NCBI RefSeq assembly: GCF_000787775.1
Contig: NZ_BBPM01000004.1
Coordinates: 1 to 59,124 of the forward strand
Direction: 5' to 3'
Length of the DNA stretch: 59,124 bases
Source of the DNA: Streptacidiphilus carbonis
GTDB lineage: Bacteria; Actinomycetota; Actinomycetes; Streptomycetales; Streptomycetaceae
The notes under the pieces are model-generated. The model was not told the DNA's origin. It searched no databases and saw only the letters and a program-made list of their open reading frames with translations. Of this stretch, positions 8,537 through 16,482 are shown piece by piece (position 1 is the first letter of the stretch; the number at the start of each line of letters is the position of its first letter). The translations under genes and the position numbers were made by a program.

Positions 8537-8676
8537 CCTTCGGGCGCGGCCTGTGCCTGGTCGATCGCGCAGTTCCCCGCGCCCCTGGGGGCTGCAACTG
8601 ACCCACGGCGGGCAAGTTGCACTATCAGGGGCGCGGGGAACGGCGCGACCAGCCATGCACGGCCCGCACCCGAAGG
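8537..8676. repeat. Dispersed palindromic intergenic element, copy 1
   Basis: Two arms of about 62 bases are imperfect inverted repeats: outer CCTTCGGG...CGAAGG, inner GTTCCCCGCGCCCCT against its complement, closing near a short spacer. It fills the gap between the convergent ipdC and DUF5937 genes, one base from each stop. Related copies lie at 36369-36511 and 56397-56530, also between convergent genes. It probably works as a bidirectional terminator; it encodes nothing. Confidence 0.85.
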
Positions 8677-8677
8677 C

Positions 8678-9649
8678 TCAACCCAGCAGCCCGTCCCCCG
8701 CCTCGGTCCGCCGGTACACCACCCGCCGTCCGACCCTGGTACCCACGACCAGTTCGGCCTCCCGCAGAACGCCGAGGTGACCGCCGATCGTGCCGAGCGA
8801 CTGCCCCAGCTGTACAGCGAGCTCGCTGCTCGTGGCCGGCCGGTCCAGCTCCCGCAGGATCCCCGCACGACCGGCGCCGATCAGCCGGTCCAGAGCCCGC
8901 CGGGGCCGGCCCTCCACGGGGCCCGAGGCCGCCCCGCGGGCCGGGTAGACCAGGGCGTACCGGTCGTCCGCGCTCTCGCAGAGCCAGGTGCCGCGGGACA
9001 GGGTCACCGGGACGAACAGGATGCCGTCGTCGCCGATCATGCGGTCGGGGTAGGTCTGGCGGCTGAAGCGGATCGCGTCGGCGCCGACCCAGGCGCTCTG
9101 GCGGCTCATGAACTCCAGCGCCCGGGGCCAGCCGTAGGCGGCCAGCAGCCCGGCCCGGTAGGTGACGTCCCGCTCCAGCAGCGCACGCCGTCGCGGCCAG
9201 TCAGGTTCCACGTAGGTGGTCCATACGTGACGGAACACCTCGACGGCGCGGTCGAACCAGTCCCGGCCGGTGAGCCAGCGCGACAGGTCGTGCTGCTCCC
9301 AGCTCTTCGCCACCGACTCCTCCAGTTCGGCACGTACCTGCTGGTCGGAGAAGGGCGGGAGGGCCGCGACCTCGTCGTCGAAGGCGGTGCGCATCCCGCC
9401 GCGCGGCGGCGCTACGACGAAGCCGGGCAGCCACTTGGTGGAGCTGATCAGCCGGACGAAGCCCTTGGCGAACGGGTCCGCGTCCAGGACGGCCGTGAAC
9501 GCGTCGTGATGGCGGGTGTACCAGGCCGCCATCCACGGGTCGCAGTGGTCCGCGTGCAGCACCTTGATCGAGCCCAGCGTCTCGGCCAGCGGGGACAGTG
9601 CGAACCGGGACCGCGACAGGGCCAGCGGGGTCAGCCGCAGCAGGGTCAT
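8678..9649 (-). CDS. DUF5937/ArsR-type winged-helix regulator
   Basis: 323 residues. The first about 250 form a DUF5937-like domain (LTPLALSRSRFALSPLAETLGS at the start), of unknown ligand. The last about 70 form an ArsR-like winged helix: RAGILRELDRPATSSELAVQ, then LGTIGGHLGVLREAELV as recognition region and wing VGRRVVYRR. GGAGG lies 8 bases before the ATG at 9649. It is divergent from an MFS transporter 59 bases away, so it probably controls that transporter. It interrupts the steroid cluster and need not belong to it. Confidence 0.8.
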   Translation of the reverse strand: MTLLRLTPLALSRSRFALSPLAETLGSIKVLHADHCDPWMAAWYTRHHDAFTAVLDADPFAKGFVRLISSTKWLPGFVVAPPRGGMRTAFDDEVAALPPFSDQQVRAELEESVAKSWEQHDLSRWLTGRDWFDRAVEVFRHVWTTYVEPDWPRRRALLERDVTYRAGLLAAYGWPRALEFMSRQSAWVGADAIRFSRQTYPDRMIGDDGILFVPVTLSRGTWLCESADDRYALVYPARGAASGPVEGRPRRALDRLIGAGRAGILRELDRPATSSELAVQLGQSLGTIGGHLGVLREAELVVGTRVGRRVVYRRTEAGDGLLG

Positions 9650-9708
9650 CTTTCGCCTCCTGCCGAAACAATAGTGCGCGTCCCTCCGGGCCCCGCAGAC
9701 TGCCGCCC

Positions 9709-10992
9709 ATGCCCTCCCTCTCCCTCCAGCGCTTCGCCCTGCTCGGGCTGCCGAACTTCCGCTGGTTCTTCAGCGCACAGCTGGTGTCCCTGCTGGGTTC
9801 GTCGATGGCGCCGGTCGCACTGGCGTTCGCGGTGCTCAACGCCTCGGGGAGCACCGGCGACCTCGGCATCGTCGTCACCGCCCGGATGGTCCCGCTGCTG
9901 GGCTTCCTGCTGCTCGGCGGTGCCGTCGCCGACCGGTTCCCGCGCCGGACGGTGCTGCTGACCGCCAACCTCGGTTCGGGGGTCACCCAGGGCGGGGTGG
10001 CCGTGCTGCTGCTGACCGGGCGCTACTCACTGGCTCCGATCGCCGTACTGAGCCTGCTCAACGGCGTCCTGGACGCCTTCACCACCCCGGCGCTGCGCGG
10101 GGTGGTGCCGCAGTTGGTGGGCCGGGGCCAGCTGCGGCAGGCCAATGCGCTGCTGGGGTCGATGCGCAATGCCACCAAGATCCTCGGCCCCAGCCTTTCC
10201 GGCGTCCTGGTGGTGGCCTTCGGCGGTGGTCCGGCCATCGCCTTCGACGCCCTCACCTTTGTGCTGGCAGCGCTGTGCCTGGTCCGACTCGACCTCAGCG
10301 ACCGGATGCCGGCCGCGCGGGGCACCGGGATTCTGACGTCCCTGCGCGAGGGCTGGACCGGGTTCCGCCGCATCCGCTGGGTCTGGACGGTGGCGCTGTC
10401 CTTCTGTGCGATCAACCTGGTGCAGGTCGGCACCTGGCAGGTCCTCGGCCCCTCGCTCACCAGGCAGGTCAGCGGCGAGGCCGCCTGGGGCTTCGTGCTC
10501 AGCGCCCGGGGCGTCGGGCTGCTGCTGACCAGCGCGCTGATGTACCGGTTGACGGTCCGTCACCTGCTGCGGCTGGGGCAGTCGGTGACGGTCCTGGGGG
10601 CGCTGCCGCTGCTGGCGCTGGGTGCCGGGCTGCACGCCCCATGGCTGATCGCGGCCTCGTTCGTCGCCGGTCTGAGCGCCTCCGTGGTCGGCATCGGCTG
10701 GGACACCTCGCTGCAGGAGCACGTCCCGCCCGAGGTGCTGTCCCGGGTCTCCTCCTACGACGATCTGCTGTCCTATCTGGCCATTCCGATCGGCCAGTTG
10801 AGTGTGGGACCGCTGGCGCACGCCTTCGGCGGCTTCCGGGTGGCCACCGTCGCGGGCATCGTCTACGCCCTCGCGGCCGTGGCCCCGCTCGGCTCGGCCG
10901 CCGTGCGGCGGCTGCCGCACGGCATGGCGAAGGACTCCGGTGGAACGGCCGCCGAACCGCCGACGGCCTCGCTGCCTACAACCGCTCGATAA
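9709..10992 (+). CDS. MFS transporter (drug-efflux type)
   Basis: 427 residues with the hydrophobic pattern of 12 membrane segments; the loop between segments 2 and 3 has the MFS signature GGAVADRFPRRTVL. Closest in type to MFS_3/EntS-like drug or siderophore exporters. The ATG at 9709 is chosen because the sequence MPSLSLQRFALLGLPNFRWFF matches the family start. It is divergent from the DUF5937 regulator. Its 3' end overlaps the 3' end of fadA6, which runs the other way, by 17 bases. A role in steroid uptake cannot be excluded but nothing shows it. Confidence 0.82.
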   Translation: MPSLSLQRFALLGLPNFRWFFSAQLVSLLGSSMAPVALAFAVLNASGSTGDLGIVVTARMVPLLGFLLLGGAVADRFPRRTVLLTANLGSGVTQGGVAVLLLTGRYSLAPIAVLSLLNGVLDAFTTPALRGVVPQLVGRGQLRQANALLGSMRNATKILGPSLSGVLVVAFGGGPAIAFDALTFVLAALCLVRLDLSDRMPAARGTGILTSLREGWTGFRRIRWVWTVALSFCAINLVQVGTWQVLGPSLTRQVSGEAAWGFVLSARGVGLLLTSALMYRLTVRHLLRLGQSVTVLGALPLLALGAGLHAPWLIAASFVAGLSASVVGIGWDTSLQEHVPPEVLSRVSSYDDLLSYLAIPIGQLSVGPLAHAFGGFRVATVAGIVYALAAVAPLGSAAVRRLPHGMAKDSGGTAAEPPTASLPTTAR

Positions 10993-12133
10993 TGGTCACA
11001 TTGGCCTGGCCGCCGCCCTCGCACATGGTCTGCAGGCCGTAGCGGCCGCCGGTGCGCTCCAACTCGTGCAGCAGGGTGGTCATCAGCCGCACGCCGGTCG
11101 CACCCAGCGGGTGCCCCAGGGCGATGGCGCCGCCGTTGACGTTCACCCGGGCCGGATCGGCGCCGGTCTCCTTGAGCCAGGCCAGCACGACCGGGGCGAA
11201 GGCCTCGTTGATCTCCACCAGGTCCATGTCGTCGATGGTCATGCCGGCCTTCTTCAGCGCGTACGCGGTGGCCGGGATGGGGGCGGAGAGCATCCGGATC
11301 GGGTCCTCGCCGCGCACCGAGAGGTGGTGCACCCGGGCGCGCGGGGTCAGGCCGTACTCGGCGACGGCGCGCTCGGAGGCGATCAGCATCGCCGAGGCGC
11401 CGTCGGAGACCTGGGAGGAGACGGCGGCGGTCAGGCGGCCGCCCTCGGTCAGCGGCTTCAGTCCGGCCATCTTCTCCAGGGTGGTGTCCCGGCGCGGGCC
11501 CTCGTCCTGCCGGACCTCCCCGTACGGGGCGATCTGGCGGTCGAAGCGGCCCTCGTCGATGGCGCGGGCAGCCCGCTGGTGCGACTGCAGGGCGAAGCGC
11601 TCCATCTCCTCGCGGGAGATGTCCCACTTCTCGGCGATCATCTCGGCGCCGTGGAACTGGTCCACCGGCTGGTCGCCGTAGCGCTCACGCCAGCCGATCG
11701 AGCCGGCGTACGGGCCCTCGGTGAGCCCCAGCGGCAGGGCGGCCTCGCGCGAGGAGTAGGCGATCGGGATCTGCGACATGCTCTGGGTGCCGCCGGCCAC
11801 CACCAGGTCGCTGGTCCCCGACATCACGGCCTGCGCGGCGAAGTGCACCGCCTGCTGCGAGGAGCCGCACTGGCGGTCGATGGTCACACCGGGCACCTCC
11901 TCGGGCAGCCCGGCCGCCAGCCAGCTGGTCCGGGCGATGTCCCCGGCCTGCGGGCCGACGGTGTCCAGGCAGCCGAAGACCACGTCCTCGACCAGCGCCG
12001 GGTCCACTCCCGACCGCTGGACCAGCGCCTTCAGCACATGGGCGCCCAGGTCGGCGGGGTGGGCGGACGCCAGGCCGCCGCGGCGACGGCCGACGGGGGT
12101 GCGGACGGCTTCGACGATGTAGGCCTCGGGCAT
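10976..12133 (-). CDS. fadA6: FadA6-like acetyl-CoA acyltransferase (thiolase)
   Basis: 385-residue thiolase. The nucleophile is Cys89 in IDRQCGSS; NEAF, GGAIALGHPLGATG (catalytic His) and MCEGGGQAN (second Cys, about 371) are all present. In HIP catabolism FadA6 cleaves the CoA thioester released after IpdAB ring opening, shortening the chain by two carbons. It lies 84 bases downstream of kstR2, as Rv3556c lies next to Rv3557c. GGAGG lies about 9 bases before the ATG at 12133. Confidence 0.88.
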   Translation of the reverse strand: MPEAYIVEAVRTPVGRRRGGLASAHPADLGAHVLKALVQRSGVDPALVEDVVFGCLDTVGPQAGDIARTSWLAAGLPEEVPGVTIDRQCGSSQQAVHFAAQAVMSGTSDLVVAGGTQSMSQIPIAYSSREAALPLGLTEGPYAGSIGWRERYGDQPVDQFHGAEMIAEKWDISREEMERFALQSHQRAARAIDEGRFDRQIAPYGEVRQDEGPRRDTTLEKMAGLKPLTEGGRLTAAVSSQVSDGASAMLIASERAVAEYGLTPRARVHHLSVRGEDPIRMLSAPIPATAYALKKAGMTIDDMDLVEINEAFAPVVLAWLKETGADPARVNVNGGAIALGHPLGATGVRLMTTLLHELERTGGRYGLQTMCEGGGQANVTIIERL

Positions 12134-12217
12134 GGTGGTCGTTCCTCCTGCTGGGTGGGGGCTGTGGGCTGGGACGGGGGGCTGCGGCCGGGGCTGCGGC
12201 CGGGGGCTGGGACGGTC

Positions 12218-12835
12218 TCAGGGGCGGGTCGTCGTCGAGATGCCGTCGAGCAGCATGCTCAGGTACTGCCGGGCGATCTCGGCGGCGTCGTGGCGGCCGC
12301 CCGGCCGGTACCAGGAGGCGGCCACCCACACCGTGTCGCGGACGAAGCGGTACACCAACCGTAGGTCGAGGTCGGCCCGGAAGGCCCCCTCGGCGACGCC
12401 ACGCTCCAGCGTCCCCTGCCAGGCGGCCTCGAAGCGGTTCATCGAGTCGGTCAGGTAGCCGAACCTCGGCTGCCCGGCGAGATGGCGTTCGCGCTGGTAG
12501 ATGGCGACGGCGTCGCGGTGCCGGTCGATCTCCCGGAACGACTCGACGACCAGTGCCTCCAGGGTCTCCCGGGGGCCGAGACCTGCCGAGAGCACCGCGT
12601 CGTAGCCGGTCCAGAGCTCGTCGAGGAAGCCGGAGAGGATCTCGTCCAGCATCGACTCCTTGGAGTCGAAGTGGTAGTAGAGGCTGCCGGCCAGCATGCC
12701 GGCGGCATCGGCGATCTCGCGAACGGTGGTGGCGTCGTAGCCCTGTCTGGCGAACACCTGAGCGGCTGTGGCCAGCAGCTCGTCCCGCCTGGTGGCCGGG
12801 GCGGCCGCTGCCGTTGTCGGCCGGGACGTCGTCAT
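12218..12835 (-). CDS. kstR2: KstR2, TetR-family repressor of HIP catabolism
   Basis: 205 residues. The N-terminal TetR helix-turn-helix spans about 17-62 (TTVREIADAAGMLAGSLYYHFDSKE). The ligand domain carries KstR2-like stretches: QPRFGYLTD, LRLVYRFVRDTVWVAASWYRPGG and QYLSMLLDGIS. KstR2 represses the steroid C/D-ring genes and is released by HIP-CoA. It is flanked by ipdF upstream and fadA6 downstream on the same strand, like Rv3557c. GAGGAG precedes the ATG at 12835. Confidence 0.93.
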   Translation of the reverse strand: MTTSRPTTAAAAPATRRDELLATAAQVFARQGYDATTVREIADAAGMLAGSLYYHFDSKESMLDEILSGFLDELWTGYDAVLSAGLGPRETLEALVVESFREIDRHRDAVAIYQRERHLAGQPRFGYLTDSMNRFEAAWQGTLERGVAEGAFRADLDLRLVYRFVRDTVWVAASWYRPGGRHDAAEIARQYLSMLLDGISTTTRP

Positions 12836-12880
12836 CGCGGGTCTGCTCCTCGTAGCGGGTGCTGGGTCAAGGTTGCTGGG

Positions 12881-13705
12881 TCACGGGTGCTGGCTGCTGA
12901 CGGAGACGACCTCGCCCGTCAGATAGGACGAGTATCCGCTCGCCAGGAAGACGATGACGTTCGCCACCTCCCACGGCTCGGCCCAGCGGCCGAAGGCCTC
13001 CCGCGCGGTCAGCTCCTCCAGCAGCTCCGGCGTGGTGACCTTGGCCAGGTGCGGGTGCATCGCCAGGCTCGGCGCGACCGCGTTGACCCGTATCCCCAGG
13101 TCGGCGGCCTCGACGGCGGCGCAGCGGGTCAGCGCCATCACCCCGGCCTTCGCCGCCGCGTAGTGGGACTGCCCGGCCTGGGCCCGCCAGCCCACCACCG
13201 ACGCGTTGTTGACGATCACCCCGGCACCCGCCCCGGTACTCGGACCAGTACTCGCTCCGGCGGCGCCGCGGGCCCGGAACCGGCGCAGCGCCGCGCGGGT
13301 GCAGCGCATGGTGCCGGTGAGGGTGACGTCCAGGACCCGGTCCCACTGCTCGTCGGTCATCTCCTCCAGGGTCGCGGTGCCGCCCAGGCCGGCGTTGTTG
13401 ACCAGGATGTCGAGCCGGCCGTGCCGTGCCTCGGCCAGCTCCAGCAGCGCGGCCACCTGCTGCTCGTCGGTGACGTCGCAGACCGTGCCGGCCACCCGGT
13501 CCGCGCCGAACTCCCCGGCCAGCGCCTCGACGGTCTCCTTGAGCCGGCGCGCATGGGCGTCGCCGAGGACGACCTCGGCGCCCTCCTCCAGGAACCGCCG
13601 CGCGGTGGCGCCGCCGATCCCGGCCCCGGCCGCGGCCGTGACCACGGCGCTGCGACCGTTCAGCAGCCCATGTGCTGACGGGTAGTCAGGTGATGCGTTC
13701 GCCAC
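12881..13705 (-). CDS. ipdF: IpdF-like SDR dehydrogenase
   Basis: Classical SDR, 274 residues from the GTG at 13705 (VANASPDYPSAHGLL); a GTG at 13738 would add 11 residues but lies nearer the operator. Motifs are TAAAGAGIGGATARRF, NNAG and NNASVVGWRAQAGQSHYAAAKAG with Ser, Tyr and Lys of the catalytic triad. In the pathway IpdF oxidises the 5-hydroxy group of the bicyclic CoA thioester. Between the active-site helix and the Ser strand is a Gly/Ala/Ser/Thr-rich insert (RARGAAGASTGPSTGAGAG) that looks lineage-specific. Divergent from the fadE31-like gene; upstream of kstR2. Confidence 0.85.
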   Translation of the reverse strand: MANASPDYPSAHGLLNGRSAVVTAAAGAGIGGATARRFLEEGAEVVLGDAHARRLKETVEALAGEFGADRVAGTVCDVTDEQQVAALLELAEARHGRLDILVNNAGLGGTATLEEMTDEQWDRVLDVTLTGTMRCTRAALRRFRARGAAGASTGPSTGAGAGVIVNNASVVGWRAQAGQSHYAAAKAGVMALTRCAAVEAADLGIRVNAVAPSLAMHPHLAKVTTPELLEELTAREAFGRWAEPWEVANVIVFLASGYSSYLTGEVVSVSSQHP

Positions 13706-13746
13706 CGGGCCCACCTCTCGACGGCCGACTCCTCGCACGTTAACCT

Positions 13747-13760
13747 ACCAAACACTTGTT
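13747..13760. promoter_or_regulatory. KstR2 operator between ipdF and the fadE31-like gene
   Basis: ACCAAACACTTGTT matches the KstR2 motif AnCAAGnnCTTGnT at 9 of 10 fixed positions and lies inside the dyad CCTACCAAACACTTGTTAGG (13744-13763). It covers the divergent promoter of ipdF-kstR2-fadA6 and the fadE pair. Binding is inferred from the motif and the presence of kstR2. Confidence 0.75.
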
Positions 13761-13781
13761 AGGGAAGGAGGACCTGCGGTG

Positions 13782-14933
13782 ATGGACCTTCGGATCAGCG
13801 GCGCGGACCAGGAGTTCCGCGACGAGGCCAGGGACTGGCTGCGCCGGCACGTCCCCGCGCACCGGCTGCCCTCGCTGGAGACCGGGCCCGGATTCGCCGC
13901 CCACCGCGCCTGGGAGCAGGAACTCCACGCGGACCGCTGGTCCGTGGTCTCCTGGCCGCGGCAGTACGGCGGCCGGGACGCCTCGCTGCTGCGCTGGCTG
14001 CTCTTCGAGGAGGAGTACTACGCCGCCGGGGCGCCGGGGCGGGTCAGCCAGAACGGCATCAATCTGCTGGCCCCGACCCTGTTCGAGCACGGCACCGGCG
14101 AGCAGCGGGCCCGCATCCTCCCGGAGATGGCGAGCGGGGCGACCGTCTGGGCCCAGGCCTGGTCCGAGCCGGGCGCCGGCAGCGACCTGGCCGCGCTGCG
14201 CTCCACCGCCCGCCGCGCCGACGGCGGTTGGCTGCTGGACGGGTCCAAGACCTGGTCCTCCCGGGCCGCCTTCGCCGACCGCGCCTTCGGCCTGTTCCGG
14301 TCCACCCCGGTCGAGGAGTCCGGGGCCCGGCACCGCGGCCTCACCTATCTGATGTTCCCGCTGGACGCACCGGGGGTGACGGTGCGCCCGATCGGACGGC
14401 TGGACGGCAAGCCGGCCTTCGCCGAGATCTTCCTGGACGGCGTGTTCGTGCCGGACCGCGATGTGATCGGCGAGGCCGGGCGGGGCTGGCGGGCCGCGAT
14501 GAGCACGGCCGGCAACGAGCGCGGACTGACCCTGCGCAGCCCGGGGCGCTTCCTGGCCGCGGCGGACCGGCTGGTGGCTCTGTGGCGCCGGCTCGGCGAC
14601 CCCGGTGACGCCGCGCTCGCCGAGCGGGTCGCCGACGCCGTGATCGGCGCGCGGGCCTACCAGTTGTCAGCCTTCGCGGCGGCCTCCGGCGAGGGCGGGC
14701 CGACCGGGGCCGCGTCCAGCCTCAACAAGCTGCACTGGTCCGAACTGGACCTGACGCTCCATGAGACGGCGCTCGACCTGCTGGGCCCGGAGGGCGAGTT
14801 GGCCGATGCGGAGGAGTGGTCCGAGGGCTATGTCTTCGCCCTCGCGGGGCCGATCTACGGCGGCACCAACGAGATCCAGCGGGACATCGTCGCCGAGCGG
14901 CTGCTCGGCCTGCCGAAGGGACGGCGCGGATGA
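13782..14933 (+). CDS. fadE31: Acyl-CoA dehydrogenase, FadE31-like
   Basis: 383-residue FAD acyl-CoA dehydrogenase. AQAWSEPGAGSDLA (124-137) is the FAD/substrate signature. Near the end YGGTNEIQRDIVAERLLGL (from 359) has Gly where MCAD has its catalytic Glu (YEGT), so the base must be elsewhere or in the partner. Long stretches (SWPRQYGGRD, FEEEYYAAGAPGR, NERGLTLRSPGRFLA) resemble FadE31 of the KstR2 regulon, which forms a heterotetramer with FadE32 and acts late in HIP degradation. The ATG at 13782 has AAGGAGG 10 bases upstream; the GTG at 13779 is an equal alternative. Overlaps the next gene by 4 bases. Confidence 0.82.
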   Translation: MDLRISGADQEFRDEARDWLRRHVPAHRLPSLETGPGFAAHRAWEQELHADRWSVVSWPRQYGGRDASLLRWLLFEEEYYAAGAPGRVSQNGINLLAPTLFEHGTGEQRARILPEMASGATVWAQAWSEPGAGSDLAALRSTARRADGGWLLDGSKTWSSRAAFADRAFGLFRSTPVEESGARHRGLTYLMFPLDAPGVTVRPIGRLDGKPAFAEIFLDGVFVPDRDVIGEAGRGWRAAMSTAGNERGLTLRSPGRFLAAADRLVALWRRLGDPGDAALAERVADAVIGARAYQLSAFAAASGEGGPTGAASSLNKLHWSELDLTLHETALDLLGPEGELADAEEWSEGYVFALAGPIYGGTNEIQRDIVAERLLGLPKGRRG

Positions 14934-15871
14934 GGTTCCTCCTCGACGCCGAGCAGCGGGGCTTCGCCGCCAGCCTGGACGCGCTGCTCTCCGCCGCCGA
15001 CGTCCCCGCCGTGATCCGGTCCCGCGCGGCGGGCGACGACGCACCGCTGCGGGCGCTCTGGCGGCGGCTGGCCGACGTCGGGGTGTTCGCGCTCGCGGTG
15101 CCCGAGACGTACGGCGGCACCGGGCTGCTGCCGGTCGAACTGGTGCTCAGCTGCGTCGAACTGGGACGCCACGGGATGCCGGGACCGCTGGCCGAGACCT
15201 TCGCCGCGAGCACCCTGCTGGAGTCGGTCGGGCAGACGGCGCTGCTCCCCGGGGTGGCGTCGGGGCAGGTGATCCTTTCCCTGGCGGCCGAGGGCGGCTA
15301 CGCGGCCGACCCCGACCTGGCGGACGCGGTGCTGCGCGTCGGCGAAGGAAAGGCACCGCTGCGGCAGTCCCTGGACCCGGCCCGCCGGGTCGGACTGCCC
15401 GAGGACGCGATCGCCGTGGAGTCCGGCGCCGAACGCGCCACCGGGCTGGCCGCCCTCTGTACCGCGGCGCTCGCCCTGGGGACCGGGCGCCACCTGCTCG
15501 CCGCGACCGTCGAGTACGCCAGGACCCGCACCCAGTTCGGCACCCCCATCGGCGGCTTCCAGGCGGTCAAGCACCGGCTCGCCGACGTACTGCTCCAACT
15601 CGACTTCGCCGAACCGCTGTTGTACGGCGCGGCGGTGGCCCTGCAGGATGCCCTGCCGAGCGCCGGCAGCGATATCGCCGCGGCGAAGGCCGCCTGCGGC
15701 GAGGCCGGCTATGCCGCCGCCCGGGCCGCGCTGCAACTGCACGGCGCGATCGGCTACACCGACGAGTTCGACCTCTCGCTGTGGATCCGCCGGGCCCGGG
15801 TGCTGCGCAACGCCTGGGGCACGCCGTCCGCCTGCCGCCGCAGGGTCCTGGCCGGCCGGATCGACGGATGA
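14930..15871 (+). CDS. fadE32: Acyl-CoA dehydrogenase, FadE32-like partner subunit
   Basis: 313 residues, about 70 shorter than a full acyl-CoA dehydrogenase and close to FadE32/FadE33. It keeps the N-terminal helical domain (VPETYGGTGLLPVELVLSC) and the C-terminal FAD domain (YARTRTQFGTPIGGFQAVKHRLAD, LQLHGAIGYTDEFDLSLWIRRA) but has a shortened middle beta domain. Translation is coupled to the fadE31-like gene through ATGA (14930-14933), as expected for an alpha2beta2 enzyme. The reaction proposed for this pair is dehydrogenation of MOODA-CoA. Confidence 0.8.
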   Translation: MRFLLDAEQRGFAASLDALLSAADVPAVIRSRAAGDDAPLRALWRRLADVGVFALAVPETYGGTGLLPVELVLSCVELGRHGMPGPLAETFAASTLLESVGQTALLPGVASGQVILSLAAEGGYAADPDLADAVLRVGEGKAPLRQSLDPARRVGLPEDAIAVESGAERATGLAALCTAALALGTGRHLLAATVEYARTRTQFGTPIGGFQAVKHRLADVLLQLDFAEPLLYGAAVALQDALPSAGSDIAAAKAACGEAGYAAARAALQLHGAIGYTDEFDLSLWIRRARVLRNAWGTPSACRRRVLAGRIDG

Positions 15872-15992
15872 GCGGAAAAGCCACAGGGGCTCCGGCCCGG
15901 ACCGCCTGGTGAGGTAGGTGTCCGGGGCGGCGCCCCTGCGTCAGTCCTGCTTACCGCTGTTGCTGCTTGCCCTTGTTGCTGCTTGCCGCTGC

Positions 15993-16328
15993 TCAGATCT
16001 CCCCGCGCAGCTTCGCCAGCGCCTCAGCGAGGATCGCCTCGCCGTCGGCGTCGCTGCGGCGCTCGCGGACATACGCGAGGTGCGTCTTGTACGGCTCGGT
16101 ACGCGGCGGGGCCGGCGGGTTCTCCTCGTCCTGCCCGGCCGGGAATCCGCAGCGCGGGCAGTCCCAGGTGTCCGGGATCTGTGCGTCGGAGGCGAACGAC
16201 GGGCGGGTCTCATGCCCGTTGGCACACCAGAAGGAGATACGGAGCCGAGGAGCGGACTCGCCGCGCTCGGCTTCCCCCATGGGGCCTGCCCCGACCCTGC
16301 TGCCACGGATGGCGTTGCCACTTGCCAC
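15993..16328 (-). CDS. rbpA: RbpA-family RNA polymerase-binding protein (paralogue type)
   Basis: 111 residues from the GTG at 16328 (VASGNAIRGSRVGAGPMGEAERG). It has a zinc-ribbon-like set Cys35, His39, Cys57, Cys60 (FWCANGH...DCPRCG) and a C-terminal stretch YKTHLAYVRERR like the sigma-contacting RTHWDMLLERR of RbpA. RbpA binds RNA polymerase and stabilises sigma-HrdB holoenzyme. This is the shorter paralogue found next to secG in streptomycetes, not the RbpA of the RsrA regulon, so its exact job is uncertain. It is leftward, separated from secG by 248 bases with its own likely promoter. Confidence 0.82.
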   Translation of the reverse strand: MASGNAIRGSRVGAGPMGEAERGESAPRLRISFWCANGHETRPSFASDAQIPDTWDCPRCGFPAGQDEENPPAPPRTEPYKTHLAYVRERRSDADGEAILAEALAKLRGEI

Positions 16329-16482
16329 GGTCTGACTCCCTGCGTGCTGGTGCGTTGCGATAGTCACGTGGGAGGAATCCGCGCCCCCGAGGCCCGGCCC
16401 CCACAGTGTCCCGTCGCCCCCCTTCTCCGACGGAGTCGTCCCAGTGTACGGACCGCATAAGTACCGCCCGACACCGCCACCG

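Noticed and set aside
12140-12215. GCTGCGGCCGGGG repeats between kstR2 and fadA6
   Set aside because: Short simple-sequence drift in a G-rich gap; no dyad and no KstR2 motif.
12836-12880. TCAAGG sequence upstream of kstR2 as a third KstR2 site
   Set aside because: Only one half-site is present (GGTCAAGGTTGCTG); the other half does not match.
15900-15992. TTGCTGCTTGCC direct repeats downstream of the fadE pair
   Set aside because: Two short imperfect copies without structure; too little to call an element.
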